Part shown: positions 26,514 through 37,800 of the stretch, piece after piece | Layout: each line of letters begins with the position of its first letter | Position numbering within the stretch: position 1 is the first letter of the stretch | NCBI GenBank assembly: GCA_002717245.1 | Contig: PBCY01000016.1 | Location: 18,045 to 69,039 of the forward strand | Length of the DNA stretch: 50,995 nt | From: Pelagibacteraceae bacterium | Lineage (GTDB): Bacteria > Pseudomonadota > Alphaproteobacteria > GCA-002720895 | Reading direction: 5' to 3' | Notes under the pieces: generated by a model | Database searches by the model: none | Seen by the model: only the letters and a program-made list of their open reading frames with translations | Told to the model about the DNA's origin: nothing | Program-made: the position numbers and the translations under genes

Positions 26514-26764
26514 TTTTTTGCTTTCTTTAGTTCTTTTTCATCAAATAAAATAAATTTTTTTGTTTTAGAAATAGGTCTAGACTCGACTATCTGAACTATA
26601 TCTCCTACATTGCTTTTATTACTTTCATCATGTACTGCATATTTCTTATTTTTTCTTAAATATTTTTTATATTTTTTATGCATATAAATTGTCTCTACAT
26701 CAACAATGATAGTTTTATCATTCTGGTTTTTAATCACTCTACCTTTAAATACTTTTTTTGGCAT
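26510..26764 (-). CDS. rpsQ: 30S ribosomal protein S17
   Basis: An 84-residue S17 starting [18 protein letters not shown], with [21 protein letters not shown] and [16 protein letters not shown]. The ATG at 26764 is chosen over one eight codons upstream because it gives the normal length and is preceded by an AGGAG ribosome-binding site encoded inside the end of rpmC. It therefore overlaps rpmC by 20 bases. Confidence 0.95.
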   Translation of the reverse strand: MPKKVFKGRVIKNQNDKTIIVDVETIYMHKKYKKYLRKNKKYAVHDESNKSNVGDIVQIVESRPISKTKKFILFDEKELKKAKK

Positions 26765-26960
26765 CACTGGCTCCTGAAATATTATCATTTAATTTAGTTT
26801 TAATTCTTGCTATATCTTTTTTTACTTGATCAATTCTTCCTGTTTTTTCTAGTTGACCATTCTTTTTTTGAAATCTCAGATTGTAACTTTCTTTTTTCAG
26901 ATTTTTTAACAAATCAACTAATTCATCTTTAGTTTTCTTTTTTATTTCAATATATTTCAT
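26745..26960 (-). CDS. rpmC: 50S ribosomal protein L29
   Basis: The 71-residue two-helix L29 has ELVDLLKNLKKESYNLRFQKKNGQLEKTGRI, the family signature. It sits at the tunnel exit where targeting factors dock. The 3' end contains the ribosome-binding site and start of rpsQ. Confidence 0.95.
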   Translation of the reverse strand: MKYIEIKKKTKDELVDLLKNLKKESYNLRFQKKNGQLEKTGRIDQVKKDIARIKTKLNDNISGASDAKKSI

Positions 26961-27374
26961 TTAAATACCCATCCTTTTTATAAAAAAAGATTTAATTGGA
27001 AGTTTTGCAGCTCCTAATAATAATGATTTTTTTGCAATATCCTCGCTTACACCATCAACTTCAAAAAGTATTCTTCCTGGATGAATTTTACTAACCCAAA
27101 ATTCTACACTTCCTTTACCTTTACCCATTCTAACTTCCGCTGGTTTTTTACTTACAGGAACATCAGGAAATATCCTTATCCAAACTCTTCCTTCTCGTTG
27201 CATTTCTCTTGTTATAGCTCTTCTTGCTGCTTCTATTTGTCTTGCATTAATTCTTCCAGGATTTTTAGCTTTAAGTCCAAAACTACCAAAATTTAATTTT
27301 GACCCTGCCAAAGGTTTTCCGTGAATTCTACCTTTATGCTGTTTTCTATATTTTGTTTTTCCTGGTTGTAACAT
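26961..27374 (-). CDS. rplP: 50S ribosomal protein L16
   Basis: The 137-residue L16 begins [19 protein letters not shown] and contains [32 protein letters not shown]. It is needed for A-site tRNA binding. The length is normal. Confidence 0.97.
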   Translation of the reverse strand: MLQPGKTKYRKQHKGRIHGKPLAGSKLNFGSFGLKAKNPGRINARQIEAARRAITREMQREGRVWIRIFPDVPVSKKPAEVRMGKGKGSVEFWVSKIHPGRILFEVDGVSEDIAKKSLLLGAAKLPIKSFFIKRMGI

Positions 27375-27390
27375 TTTATTAAATTAATAA

Positions 27391-28032
27391 TTATTTTTTT
27401 TCTTCATTTAAAATTTTTTCACCTTTATATAACCATACTTTTATTCCACAAGTTCCATAAGTAGTATTAGCAGTGGAAATTGCATAATCTATATGTGCAC
27501 GTAAAGTATGTAGTGGAACTCTGCCTTCCTTAAACCATTCTACTCTGGCTATCTCAGCTCCTCCAATTCTTCCTCCAACACAAACACGAATTCCTTTTGC
27601 TCCAAGCTTCAAAGCTGATTGGACTGCTCTTTTCATAACTCTTTTTGTTGCGGCTCTGTTTTCTATTTGCATAGCTATATTATCAGCAACAACTTTTGCA
27701 TCTAATTCTGGCTTTTTAGTTTCGATAATGTTTAAATTTACTTCTGAGCCTGTTAATGCAGATAATTTCTTTTTTAATTTCTCAATATCTGATCCCTTTT
27801 TACCAATAATTATACCTGGTCTTGAAGCATGTATAGCTATGATAATTTTTTTTGAAGATCTTTCTATTACAATTTTTGACAAGCCTGCTTTTTTTAATTC
27901 AGATTCAACATATTTTCTAATTTTTAAATCATTCTCTAAAAATTCACTATATTTTTCTTCGGAATACCATTTAGAATCCCATGTTCTATTAATTCCTAAT
28001 CTTAATCCTGATGGATTTACTTTTTGTCCCAT
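27391..28032 (-). CDS. rpsC: 30S ribosomal protein S3
   Basis: The 213-residue protein starts [24 protein letters not shown], has a KH domain with the [12 protein letters not shown] loop, and a C-terminal domain with [26 protein letters not shown]. It forms part of the mRNA entry channel. It ends EEKK. Its ATG overlaps the rplV stop (TAATG). Confidence 0.97.
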   Translation of the reverse strand: MGQKVNPSGLRLGINRTWDSKWYSEEKYSEFLENDLKIRKYVESELKKAGLSKIVIERSSKKIIIAIHASRPGIIIGKKGSDIEKLKKKLSALTGSEVNLNIIETKKPELDAKVVADNIAMQIENRAATKRVMKRAVQSALKLGAKGIRVCVGGRIGGAEIARVEWFKEGRVPLHTLRAHIDYAISTANTTYGTCGIKVWLYKGEKILNEEKK

Positions 28033-28508
28033 TATTTTTTATCCTCTACAATTTTTTTATTATTTTGACTTTTTTTTTCTTTTGCCTCAATCTGCTCTTT
28101 TAATTTAATTGTAAGATTACTAAAAGGCTTAAGTATTCTTACACCTCTTCCTTTTGCTCTAGCTTTAAACCTTTTCATAACCAAACCTCTTCCAACTGAT
28201 GCTTCATGCACATACAATTTATCAACATCTAATTGATGATTATTTTCTGCATTTGCAATAACAGATTGAAGAGCTTTTTTAATTTGATATGAAATACGTT
28301 TTTGAGAAAAGGATAAATAATTTAGAGCTTTTTCTACGTTTACTCCTCTAATTGGGGAAATAATTATATTTAATTTTTTAGGACTTATTCTAATTTGTTT
28401 AAGATATACTTTTGCAAAGTCATTATCTTTTTTTATAGCTTCGTTAACTACTTTATTTTTTTTTTCTTTATTAGAATCTTGTTCATTTATTTTATTATTT
28501 TCTACCAT
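28032..28508 (-). CDS. rplV: 50S ribosomal protein L22 with charged extensions
   Basis: The L22 core ([22 protein letters not shown] to [24 protein letters not shown]) is flanked by about 30 extra residues at the N terminus and about 20 at the C terminus, making 158 residues instead of about 110-125. It ends with VEDKK, whose codons contain the GAGG used by rpsC, whose ATG overlaps the stop. Confidence 0.96.
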   Translation of the reverse strand: MVENNKINEQDSNKEKKNKVVNEAIKKDNDFAKVYLKQIRISPKKLNIIISPIRGVNVEKALNYLSFSQKRISYQIKKALQSVIANAENNHQLDVDKLYVHEASVGRGLVMKRFKARAKGRGVRILKPFSNLTIKLKEQIEAKEKKSQNNKKIVEDKK

Positions 28509-28910
28509 CTATTTTTTATCCTCCTTCGGTGCTTCTTTAGGTTTGTCATCAGCTTTGCTATCTGCTGCAGGTTTATCTGCTGAAGAAGGAGCAGCTGAAG
28601 ATGTTGCGCCTGGAGGCGGAGAAGAAGTTGGTTTAGTTTCAGTTTTACTTACTGCAGAATGAGAATTAAATGTTCTTGTTGGTGAAAATTCACCAAATTT
28701 ATGACCAACCATGTTTTCATTAACGCTAACTGGTATGAATTTATTACCGTTATGTACACCAAAAGTTAATCCAACAAATTCAGGCAAAATAGTAGACCTT
28801 CTAGTCCAAATTTTGATAACTTGATTTGTACGACCAGATTTTCTAACTTCATCTGCTTTTTTTAAAAGATATTCTTCGAAAAATGGTCCTTTCCACGTTG
28901 ATCTAGTCAT
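28509..28910 (-). CDS. rpsS: 30S ribosomal protein S19 with Ala/Pro/Ser/Lys tail
   Basis: The first 92 residues are standard S19 ([35 protein letters not shown]). Another 41 residues form a Pro/Ala/Ser/Lys/Asp-rich tail ([20 protein letters not shown] segment) ending KEDKK. The tail DNA is richer in G+C than the neighbours. The final codons AAG GAG GAT contain the AGGAGG for rplV, whose ATG follows the stop directly. Confidence 0.96.
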   Translation of the reverse strand: MTRSTWKGPFFEEYLLKKADEVRKSGRTNQVIKIWTRRSTILPEFVGLTFGVHNGNKFIPVSVNENMVGHKFGEFSPTRTFNSHSAVSKTETKPTSSPPPGATSSAAPSSADKPAADSKADDKPKEAPKEDKK

Positions 28911-28913
28911 TTT

Positions 28914-29735
28914 TTATTTTTTTCTCCTTGATCTTACAATTGATTTATCAGTTTTTTTATTTTTTCTTGTTTTAAAACCTTTTGTTGGTTTTCCCCAAGG
29001 AGTTGATGGATGTCTTCCACCTGATGTTCTTCCTTCTCCGCCACCATGTGGGTGATCTATTGGGTTCATGGCAACTCCTCTAACTTTTGGTCTAAATCCT
29101 AACCATCTTTTTCTACCAGCGCTACCAATTTTAATATTTTTATTCTCTAAGTTTGAAACAGTCCCGATTGTTGCAAAACAATTTTCATTAACATTTTTAA
29201 TTTCACCAGAGTTAAGTTTTATTATTGCTTTTCCAGAATCTATAGCTAACAAATTTACAGATGACCCAGCAGATCTTGCAATTTGCGCTCCCTTTCCTGG
29301 TTTCATTTCAATATTATGTAAAACAGTACCTACAGGAATATTTTTTAATGGTAAAGAGTTACCTGTTCTTATATCAACTTTCTCTCCTGATTGAACTTTA
29401 TCTCCGATTTTAAGTTTATCTGGCGCAATAATGTATGATTTAGTTTTATCTTCATATTCTATTAAAGCTATGTGAGCGGTTCTTATAGGATCGTATTCAA
29501 TTCTGATAACAGTAGCCGGGATATCAAATTTTTGTCTTTTAAAATCAATAATTCTAAATTTCTTTTTATGTCCTCCTCCTCTATGTCTAGAGGTTATTCT
29601 TCCAGAATTATTTCTACCTGCTTTTGCTGTATATTTTTTTGTTAATGATTTTTCTGAAGATCCTTTCCATAAATTTTCTCTATTTATCAATACTGCGTGA
29701 CGCCTTGTTTGTGTATATGGTTTAAAATTTTTCAT
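28914..29735 (-). CDS. rplB: 50S ribosomal protein L2
   Basis: The 273-residue protein has [20 protein letters not shown] at the N-terminal side and [31 protein letters not shown] at the C-terminal side, including the conserved histidine near the peptidyl-transferase centre. It is normal length. Confidence 0.98.
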   Translation of the reverse strand: MKNFKPYTQTRRHAVLINRENLWKGSSEKSLTKKYTAKAGRNNSGRITSRHRGGGHKKKFRIIDFKRQKFDIPATVIRIEYDPIRTAHIALIEYEDKTKSYIIAPDKLKIGDKVQSGEKVDIRTGNSLPLKNIPVGTVLHNIEMKPGKGAQIARSAGSSVNLLAIDSGKAIIKLNSGEIKNVNENCFATIGTVSNLENKNIKIGSAGRKRWLGFRPKVRGVAMNPIDHPHGGGEGRTSGGRHPSTPWGKPTKGFKTRKNKKTDKSIVRSRRKK

Positions 29736-29740
29736 TTTTA

Positions 29741-30070
29741 TTAAATCCCAGTTGTTATATCAATTTTTTGTCCTTTTTCTAAAGAAATAATAGCTTTTTT
29801 TTCATTTTTTCTTCTACCAATCTTCCCTTTAAATCTTTTAACTTTTCCTTTTGAAACAATAATATTGATTTTTCTTACATTTACTCCGAAAAGTTTTTCA
29901 ACTGCTTTTTTTATTAAATTTTTATCTGCATCCATAGGAATTGAAAAAACTACCTGAGAATTACTTGATAAAATAGTAGCTTTCTCAGTAATAATTGGTT
30001 TTTTTATTAAATCATAAAATTTTGTATAAGATTTATCGTCCTTTTTATCAATTTTCTTTTTAAATATCAT
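29741..30070 (-). CDS. rplW: 50S ribosomal protein L23
   Basis: The 109-residue L23 has [40 protein letters not shown] and [21 protein letters not shown]. It is a docking site for trigger factor and SRP at the tunnel exit. It overlaps the rplD stop by four bases. Confidence 0.96.
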   Translation of the reverse strand: MIFKKKIDKKDDKSYTKFYDLIKKPIITEKATILSSNSQVVFSIPMDADKNLIKKAVEKLFGVNVRKINIIVSKGKVKRFKGKIGRRKNEKKAIISLEKGQKIDITTGI

Positions 30071-30693
30071 ATTAATCTTTTTTCAACCTCAACTAACGCA
30101 TCTTTAGATATGATTAAGTTTTTAAATTTTAAAATATCATGAACATTCATTCCTATTACAGGAATTAAATTTATATTTGTAATATTTAAAATTGATTTTT
30201 TAAAACCCTTATCGTCTTTATTAGAATTACTATCAATTATTAAAGCTGATTTTACTTTAAGTTTTTCTAATTTTTTAGAAATTTCTTTAGTAGATGCTTT
30301 ATTAATAGATAATTTATCAATAATAATAATACTTTTTTCTTTTTCTTTAACTGACAATGCGGTTTTTAAGCCAAGTTTTCTAATCTTTTTTGGAAGTTTT
30401 TTTTTATGACTTCTTAATACTGGGCCATGTGTTACACCACCACCTCTTAAAATATTTGTTTTCAAATTACCTCTTCTAGCTCTACCTGTTCCTTTTTGTT
30501 TAAAAGCTTTGGCACTTGTTCCTGTAATTTCAGAACGTTGCTTTGCTTTATGAGTTCCTTGTCTACGATTTGATAATTGCCAATTAACAACATCTTTTAA
30601 AATATCTTTTCTAATAGGAACAGAAAAAATATCTTTATTTAATTCTATAGTTCCTACTTTTTTTGAATCTAAATTAACAACGTCATGTTTCAT
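30067..30693 (-). CDS. rplD: 50S ribosomal protein L4
   Basis: The 208-residue protein has NWQLSNRRQGTHKAKQRSEITGTSAKAFKQKGTGRARRGNLKTNILRGGG, the long loop reaching into the exit tunnel. L4 also autoregulates the S10 operon in E. coli; no leader for that is visible here because rpsJ overlaps fusA. Confidence 0.97.
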   Translation of the reverse strand: MKHDVVNLDSKKVGTIELNKDIFSVPIRKDILKDVVNWQLSNRRQGTHKAKQRSEITGTSAKAFKQKGTGRARRGNLKTNILRGGGVTHGPVLRSHKKKLPKKIRKLGLKTALSVKEKEKSIIIIDKLSINKASTKEISKKLEKLKVKSALIIDSNSNKDDKGFKKSILNITNINLIPVIGMNVHDILKFKNLIISKDALVEVEKRLI

Positions 30694-30695
30694 AA

Positions 30696-31454
30696 TTATT
30701 TTTTATCCTCTTTAACATTTTTTTCTTTTTTTTCTTCAGTTTTATCATCTTTAGATTCAGGCTTTTTTTCTTTGCCAGCAGTTTCAACGACTTCATCAGT
30801 TTTAACTTTAGCAACTAAAGATTTAGGTTTTATAGCATCTCTTATAACTAAAATGGCTCCTTTTGATCCAGGTACCGCACCCTTAATTAAAATCAAACCA
30901 TCTTCATTATATATTTCTACAACTTCCAAATTATGCATAGTAACTTTTCTATTACCCATTTGTCCTGCCATTTTTTTTCCTTTAAAAGTCCTTCCAGGAT
31001 CTTGGCATTGTCCTGTTGAGCCATGACTTCTATGAGAAACTGAGACACCATGAGAAGCTCTAAGACCGCCAAAATTATGTCGTTTAATTGGTCCGGCAAA
31101 ACCTTTCCCTACAGATCTTCCAATAATATCTACATATTGTCCAACTTTGAAAAAATTTACATCTAATTCATCTCCAGGATTCATATTTTGATCATTTGAA
31201 ACTTTGAATTCTAAAATTTTCTTTTTTGGCTCTATTTTTAATTTTGAAAAAAAATTTCTTAATGGTTTTTTTACTTTTTTTAATTTTATATTTCTTGATG
31301 CAATTTGAACATTCTTAAAATTGCTTGTAGTAACTTCATTGACTCTGGTTACATAATTTTTTTCTATGCCTAATAATGTAACTGGTACATTTGTCCCATC
31401 TTCTCTAAAGAACCTAGTCATACCTAATTTTTTTGCAATTATTCCTGTTCTCAT
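30696..31454 (-). CDS. rplC: 50S ribosomal protein L3 with charged C-terminal tail
   Basis: The core starting MRTGIIAKKLGMTRFFREDGTNVPVTLL and including GFAGPIKRHNFGGLRASHGVSVSHRSHGSTGQCQDPGRTFKGKKMAGQMG is L3. Around 40 extra residues, nearly all Lys, Glu, Asp, Ser and Thr, bring the length to 252 from about 210. It ends KEDKK, with GAG GAT positioned as the ribosome-binding site of rplD. Confidence 0.97.
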   Translation of the reverse strand: MRTGIIAKKLGMTRFFREDGTNVPVTLLGIEKNYVTRVNEVTTSNFKNVQIASRNIKLKKVKKPLRNFFSKLKIEPKKKILEFKVSNDQNMNPGDELDVNFFKVGQYVDIIGRSVGKGFAGPIKRHNFGGLRASHGVSVSHRSHGSTGQCQDPGRTFKGKKMAGQMGNRKVTMHNLEVVEIYNEDGLILIKGAVPGSKGAILVIRDAIKPKSLVAKVKTDEVVETAGKEKKPESKDDKTEEKKEKNVKEDKK

Positions 31455-31464
31455 AATTAATTTT

Positions 31465-31773
31465 TTATGTTTTTATTTCAACATCTACTCCTGAAGCAAT
31501 ATCTAAATTCATTAATGAGTCAACTGTTTGAGGTGTTGGGTTAATAATATCTATTAAACGTTTATGCGTTCTCATTTCAAATTGTTCTCTTGATTTTTTG
31601 TCAACATGTGGAGATCTCAAAACAGTAAATTTATTTTTTTTAGTTGGTAATGGTATTGGACCAATAATTTTAGCTCCTGTTTTTTGTGCAGTATTTACAA
31701 TCTCTACAGTTGATTGATCTAATAATTTATGATCATAAGCTTTAAGTCGTATTCTAATATTTGTTTTAACCAT
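31465..31773 (-). CDS. rpsJ: 30S ribosomal protein S10 (NusE)
   Basis: The 102-residue protein has [60 protein letters not shown], a nearly invariant S10. It also functions with NusB and NusG in antitermination. Its start overlaps the fusA stop by eight bases, joining the str and S10 operons. Confidence 0.98.
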   Translation of the reverse strand: MVKTNIRIRLKAYDHKLLDQSTVEIVNTAQKTGAKIIGPIPLPTKKNKFTVLRSPHVDKKSREQFEMRTHKRLIDIINPTPQTVDSLMNLDIASGVDVEIKT

Positions 31774-33871
31774 CTTTATTACCCTCTGCTCCGCCTACTT
31801 TCCCAGATTTAATTTCCTCAGCAACATTTTGAGGTACCTGAGCATAATGATCAAATTGCATTGTAAACTGAGCTCTACCTTGACTCATTGAACGTAAATT
31901 ATTTACATATCCAAACATATTTGCCAATGGTACTTTAGCTTTAAAAACTCTAGCATTTCCTCTGTTTTCCATAGCACCAACTTGCCCTCTTCTAGAATTC
32001 AAATCACCAATTATATCTCCCATGTATTCTTCTGGAGTTACAACTTCAACATCCATAACTGGTTCTAATAAAACAGGTTGAGCTTTTGCCATTCCTTCTT
32101 TGAACGCTGCTTTAGCAGCTAATTCAAAACACATAACATTTGAATCTACATCGTGAAAATCGCCATCTACTAAAGTAGCTTTATAATCAATGACTGGATA
32201 ACCAGCGAGTATTCCTGTCTCATTTGCCATTTCTAATCCTTTTTCTACCCCGGGAATATATTCTTTTGGAACAGATCCGCCTTTAATAGTGTCTTCAAAA
32301 ATAAAACCTTCTCCTGGCTCTTGATTCTCAAATAAAATTTTTACTCTGGCATACTGTCCTGCTCCACCTGATTGTTTTTTATGAGTATAATCAATTTCAG
32401 CTGTTTGGTTAATAGTTTCCCTATAAGCAACTTGTGGCGCTCCAACATTTGCTTCTACTTTAAATTCTCTTTTCATTCTATCAACGATAATATCTAAATG
32501 TAGTTCACCCATACCTTTAATTATTGTCTGACTACTTTCTTCATCTTGAGTTACTCTAAAAGAAGGATCTTCAGCGGCTAATTTAACTAAAGCCTCTCCC
32601 ATTTTATCTTGATCACCTTTTGTTTTTGGTTCAACGGCAACTTCTATGACAGGATCAGGAAAATCCATTTTCTCTAAAACAATTGGATTGTTAGGGTCGC
32701 AAATTGTTTCACCAGTAGTTGCACCTTTTAATCCAGCAATTGCAACTATATCTCCTGCAAAAGCTTCTTTAATATCTTCTCTGTCATTACTATGCATTAA
32801 CATCATTCTACCTAATCTTTGAGTTTTCCCTTTAACTGATAATAATACATTATCGCCTTGATTTATTTTTCCAGAATATACTCGACAAAAAGTCAAAGTA
32901 CCAACAAATTCGTCATTAGCAATTTTAAAAGCAATTGCTGAAAAAGGTTGTTCGTCATTACTTTCTCTTGAAATTTCTTCTTCTTCATCTTTAGGATTAA
33001 CACCTTTTGCAGGGATAACTTCATTTGGAGCGGGCAAATAATCAACAACTGCATCTAATAATGGTTGCACACCCTTATTTTTAAAAGCACTTCCGCACAA
33101 AACTGGCACAAAACTAAAAGATACTGTTCCTTTTCTGATACATTTTTTTATTTCTTCTTCAGTTGGAGCTTTTCCATCTAGATATTTTTCCATTATTTCA
33201 TTATCTTGCTCAACAACTAATTCTATTAATTCATTTCTGTATTTTTCAGATTTTTCTTTAAATTCTTCAGGTATATCTACAACTTCAAACTCAGCGCCTA
33301 GCTTTTCTTCTTTCCAAGTAATAGCTTTATTTTTAACTAAATCTATAACACCCTTGAAGTTTTCTTCGGAGCCGATAGGTAATTGCAAAATTGCTGGCTT
33401 TACATTTAATCTATCTTTAAACATTTCAATACACTTATCAAAATCTGCGCCCATACGATCCATTTTGTTTATAAAACAAAGTCTTGGTACTTTATATCTG
33501 TCGGCTTGACGCCACACAGTTTCTGATTGTGGTTCAACTCCAGCAACACCATCAAAACAACAAACAGCTCCATCTAAAACTTTAAGTGATCTTTCAACTT
33601 CAATAGTAAAATCGACGTGTCCAGGAGTATCTATAATATTTACTCTATGATCATTCCAATAACATGTTGTTGCTGCGGAGGTTATAGTTATCCCTCTTTC
33701 TTGCTCTTGCTCCATCCAATCCATGGTTGCGTTACCATCATGAACTTCTCCAATTTTATGTGATTTTCCTGTATAGTATAAAATTCTTTCAGTTGTAGTT
33801 GTTTTACCTGCATCAATATGGGCGCATATTCCTATATTTCTGTATTTACTTATTTCTGTTGTTCTAGCCAT
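31766..33871 (-). CDS. fusA: Elongation factor G
   Basis: A 701-residue translocation GTPase with the P-loop [33 protein letters not shown] and the five-domain EF-G layout through the C-terminal [30 protein letters not shown] at 33871 ([15 protein letters not shown]) gives the canonical start; an in-frame start six codons earlier overlaps rpsG and is unlikely. It follows rpsG by 11 bases. Confidence 0.97.
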   Translation of the reverse strand: MARTTEISKYRNIGICAHIDAGKTTTTERILYYTGKSHKIGEVHDGNATMDWMEQEQERGITITSAATTCYWNDHRVNIIDTPGHVDFTIEVERSLKVLDGAVCCFDGVAGVEPQSETVWRQADRYKVPRLCFINKMDRMGADFDKCIEMFKDRLNVKPAILQLPIGSEENFKGVIDLVKNKAITWKEEKLGAEFEVVDIPEEFKEKSEKYRNELIELVVEQDNEIMEKYLDGKAPTEEEIKKCIRKGTVSFSFVPVLCGSAFKNKGVQPLLDAVVDYLPAPNEVIPAKGVNPKDEEEEISRESNDEQPFSAIAFKIANDEFVGTLTFCRVYSGKINQGDNVLLSVKGKTQRLGRMMLMHSNDREDIKEAFAGDIVAIAGLKGATTGETICDPNNPIVLEKMDFPDPVIEVAVEPKTKGDQDKMGEALVKLAAEDPSFRVTQDEESSQTIIKGMGELHLDIIVDRMKREFKVEANVGAPQVAYRETINQTAEIDYTHKKQSGGAGQYARVKILFENQEPGEGFIFEDTIKGGSVPKEYIPGVEKGLEMANETGILAGYPVIDYKATLVDGDFHDVDSNVMCFELAAKAAFKEGMAKAQPVLLEPVMDVEVVTPEEYMGDIIGDLNSRRGQVGAMENRGNARVFKAKVPLANMFGYVNNLRSMSQGRAQFTMQFDHYAQVPQNVAEEIKSGKVGGAEGNKDG

Positions 33872-33882
33872 AAAATTAATTT

Positions 33883-34353
33883 TTACCATCTAAAATGAGC
33901 AAAAGCCTTATTAGCGTCTGCCATTTTATGAGTGTCCTCTCTTTTTTTTACTGCTCCACCTTTGTTTTGATGAGCGTCTAAGAATTCTTGATATAATTTC
34001 ATTTTCATATCTTTACCACCTCTTTTTCTTGCGGCATCTATAATCCATCTGATTGCTAAAGCTTGAGATCTATCAGTTTTTACTTCCATAGGAACTTGGT
34101 AAGTCGCTCCTCCTACTCTTCTAGATCTAACCTCTACTCTTGGTTTCACATTACTTAAAACATCATGAAAAAATTTTATTGCATCCATTTTCTTTTCTTT
34201 TGAAATTTTATCTAAAATAGAATATAAAATTTTTTCTGCGATGGTTTTTTTACCATCAAGCATTACGACATTAACAAATTTTGATATAGTTTTATCTTTG
34301 AATTTGGGGTCAAGTTCAATTTCACGCTTATTTATTTTCTTTCTTCTAGACAT
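33883..34353 (-). CDS. rpsG: 30S ribosomal protein S7
   Basis: The 156-residue S7 contains [40 protein letters not shown] and [12 protein letters not shown]. It organises the small-subunit head at the E site. It has the normal length and follows rpsL by 17 bases. Confidence 0.98.
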   Translation of the reverse strand: MSRRKKINKREIELDPKFKDKTISKFVNVVMLDGKKTIAEKILYSILDKISKEKKMDAIKFFHDVLSNVKPRVEVRSRRVGGATYQVPMEVKTDRSQALAIRWIIDAARKRGGKDMKMKLYQEFLDAHQNKGGAVKKREDTHKMADANKAFAHFRW

Positions 34354-34370
34354 AATTTTTTTTTAACAAA

Positions 34371-34742
34371 TTATTTAGGTTTTTTGGTTCCATAAAGAGA
34401 TCTTCTTTGTTTTCTATCCCCAACTCCTTCTGTATCTGCATTACCTCTTAAAATATGATATCTCACGCCTGGTAAATCTTTTACTCTTCCACCTCGTATC
34501 ATTACAACTGAATGTTCTTGTAAATTATGACCTTCGCCTGGTATATAGCTAGTAACTTCGAATCCGTTAGTTAATTTAACTCTAGCTACTTTTCTAAGGG
34601 CAGAATTAGGTTTTTTTGGTGTGGTTGTATAAACTCTAGTACAAACACCTTTTTTTTGAGGAGACCTCTTTAAAGCAGGAACTTTATTCCTTGATAAAGT
34701 GTTTTTTCTCCCTTTTCTTACTAATTGACTAATAGTCGGCAT
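34371..34742 (-). CDS. rpsL: 30S ribosomal protein S12
   Basis: The 123-residue S12 contains [16 protein letters not shown] and [17 protein letters not shown], with the lysines that mark the streptomycin-sensitive form (K43- and K88-equivalents) intact. It starts MPTISQL; an in-frame ATG six codons upstream is not needed. It is preceded by a 105-base gap after rpoC, which may hold the str-operon promoter: TTGATT and weak TATTAT-like sequences are there on the minus strand. Confidence 0.97.
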   Translation of the reverse strand: MPTISQLVRKGRKNTLSRNKVPALKRSPQKKGVCTRVYTTTPKKPNSALRKVARVKLTNGFEVTSYIPGEGHNLQEHSVVMIRGGRVKDLPGVRYHILRGNADTEGVGDRKQRRSLYGTKKPK

Positions 34743-34847
34743 AATTAAAATATCTCATAATAAATAAATAATTTATAAATCCTGTGTGGAGATAATATGT
34801 ATTTAACTTATGTAATCAACAAAAAAAGACAAGAAAAATAAAAATAT

Positions 34848-37800
34848 TTAATTTGCCCTTTTTTCTCTAGCTTTTGACTTTTTTAATGATTTTTTCTCTA
34901 CTAATGACAAGATTTCTTTATCTTTTTCAACTGCAGTCTTTTTATATTGTTTAACTTTTCCACCTGTTCCAGCTGGTATTAATCTACCAACTATCACATT
35001 CTCTTTTAAACCTTTTAATCGATCAATTTTATTATTAACAGATGCATCTGTTAAAACTCTTGTAGTTTCTTGAAATGAAGCAGCTGATATAAATGATTTT
35101 GTTTGAAGCGCTGCTTTTGTAATTCCTTGTAACAATATTTTTCCTGTTGCTGGTTTTTTTCTGTCTTTTTCTAATTTCTTATTAGTTTCATTAAAAACAT
35201 CTCTAAAAACAGTTTCGCCTGGTAAAAATGTTGAATCTCCAGCTTCCAAAATACTAACATTTTTAAGCATTTGTCTTAATATTACTTCGATATGTTTATC
35301 ATTAAGTTGTACCCCTTGCAGTCTATAAACATCTTGTATCTCGTTTATCATAAAATTAGCGAACGCAACATTTCCTAAGACCTCTAATATGTCATGAGGT
35401 GTCGGCTGACCATCTACAATTAAATCTCCTCTATTAATTAAGTCACCTTCATTTACATTTACATGCCTTCCTTTTGGAACAAAATAAATTTTTTCTTTTT
35501 GTTTTTTATCAGTTGGCTCAACTACAATTGCTCTTTTAGCCTTATAATCTTTACCCCATTTTACAATGCCATCAGCAGCATTTAATATCCCATGGTCTTT
35601 AGGTTTACGAGCTTCAAATAAATCTGCAACCCTAGGCAAACCTCCTGTTATATCTTTTGATTTTGATGTTTCTCTTGGAATTCTAGCAATCACTGTTCCA
35701 GCAGATATTTTTGTACCTTTTGCTACGCTTAAAACTGCTTCAATTGGAAGAAAATATCTGGCTTCTTTAGCTTTAGAAGTTTTTATTATATTTCCTTTTG
35801 CGTCAACAATTTTAATTTGTGGTTTCAAATCTTTACTTTTAGGGTTTAATTTCCAATCAATAATAGCTCTGTGTGAAATACCTGTAGATGGATCTACAGT
35901 TTCTCTTGATGAAAATCCGTCAGTTACATCCTCATATTCAACAATCCCGTCTTTTTCTGAAATGATAGGGATTGTATAAGGGTCCCATGAAGCAATAACG
36001 TCTTCTGGCTTAACTTTTTTACCATCATCTATAAGCAATTTAGCTCCATAAGGAATATGATTAGCAGATTTTTCTTTATTAGTTTTTGTATCTAGGAAAA
36101 GAACTTTGCAATTTCTTGTCATAACAATCAAATGTCCTTCACTATTTTTTACTGTAGAATTATTTTGTATTTTTATTTTTGCATTGTAATTAGAAATAAT
36201 ATTAGATTGAACAGTTGTCTGTGTAGCAGCTCCACCAATATGGAATGTACGCATTGTTAATTGGGTCCCAGGCTCTCCAATAGATTGGGCAGCTTGTATC
36301 CCTACAGCTTCTCCCATATTTACTATAATTCCTCTAGCTAAATCTCTTCCGTAACATTTTTGACAAATACCATCAAGCGTTTCGCAAAATAATGGCGATC
36401 TTATTTTTACTGTTTCGATATTTGCATCATGGATTTGTTTAATTGATTTTTCATCGAGTAAATCACCTTTAGACAAAATCTTTTTTTTACTACCTTTTAC
36501 CACATCATGTAAATCTTCGGCTATAGTCCTACCAAGAATTCTCTCCCCTAATGAAGCTACAACAGTACCGTTTCTTATAACTGCTGAAACTTCGATATGA
36601 TTAGCTGTTTTACAATCTTCTTCAATAACAACAACATCTTGAGATGAATCTACAAGTCGTCTTGTTAAATATCCTGAATTAGCAGTTTTTAAAGCTGTAT
36701 CTGCTAATCCTTTTCTAGCACCGTGAGTAGAATTAAAATATTCTAAAACTGTTAATCCTTCTTTAAAATTTGAAGTTATTGGTGTCTCAATAATTTCACC
36801 TGTAGGTTTTGCCATTAAACCTCTCATTCCAGAAAGTTGCTTTAATTGAGCTGCAGATCCTCTAGCTCCAGAGTCAGACATCATAAAAACAGAATTAATT
36901 TTATTTGTATTTCTTGTTTTTTCAATTTCTTTAGTCATTGCAGATGCAACAGAGTCTGTGCATTGTGACCATGTATCAATAGTTTTGTTGTATTTTTCTT
37001 TTTTTGTAATAATTCCATTTGTGTATTGTTGATCATAATTTTTAATATCTTTTTTTGCTTCACCAACTAGTTGTTCTTTTTCGTTAGGAATTATTAAATC
37101 ATCCTTACCGAAGGAAATTCCTGCTCTGCAAGCATGTTCAAAACCTAAAACCATTATTTTATCACAAAATTTTACTGTATCCGTCTGACCGCAATGTCTG
37201 TAAATTGCATCAATCACATTACTTACTTCTTTTTTTGTTAAAATCTTATTTATTAAGTCTAATTTAATATTTTTATTTTTTGGTAAAATCTCATAAATTA
37301 ACATTCTTCCAGCTGTTGTTTCTGCAATACCTGTTTCTTCTTTATCATCATCATTTATAAAAGAATACTTACATTTAATTTTAGAATGCAACGTAATTTT
37401 CTTTGCTAAAAGAGCATGTTCAATTTCTGCTATATCTACAAATGACATACCTGTTCCAATGTCTTCATCAAACATTAAGCTTAAATAATAAATTCCTAAA
37501 ACCATATCTTGAGTCGGAACAATAATTGGCTTACCGCTAGATGGGCTTAAAATATTATTTGTAGACATAATTAAAACTCTTGCTTCTAACTGCGCTTCTA
37601 AAGAAAGTGGAACGTGTACAGCCATCTGATCACCATCAAAATCTGCATTAAAAGCTGTACATACTAATGGATGCAATTGAATTGCCTTACCTTCAATTAA
37701 CATTGGCTCAAAAGCTTGAACTCCTAATCTGTGCAAAGTTGGCGCACGATTTAGTAAAACTGGATGTTCTTTTATAACTTCTTCTAAAACATCCCAAACT

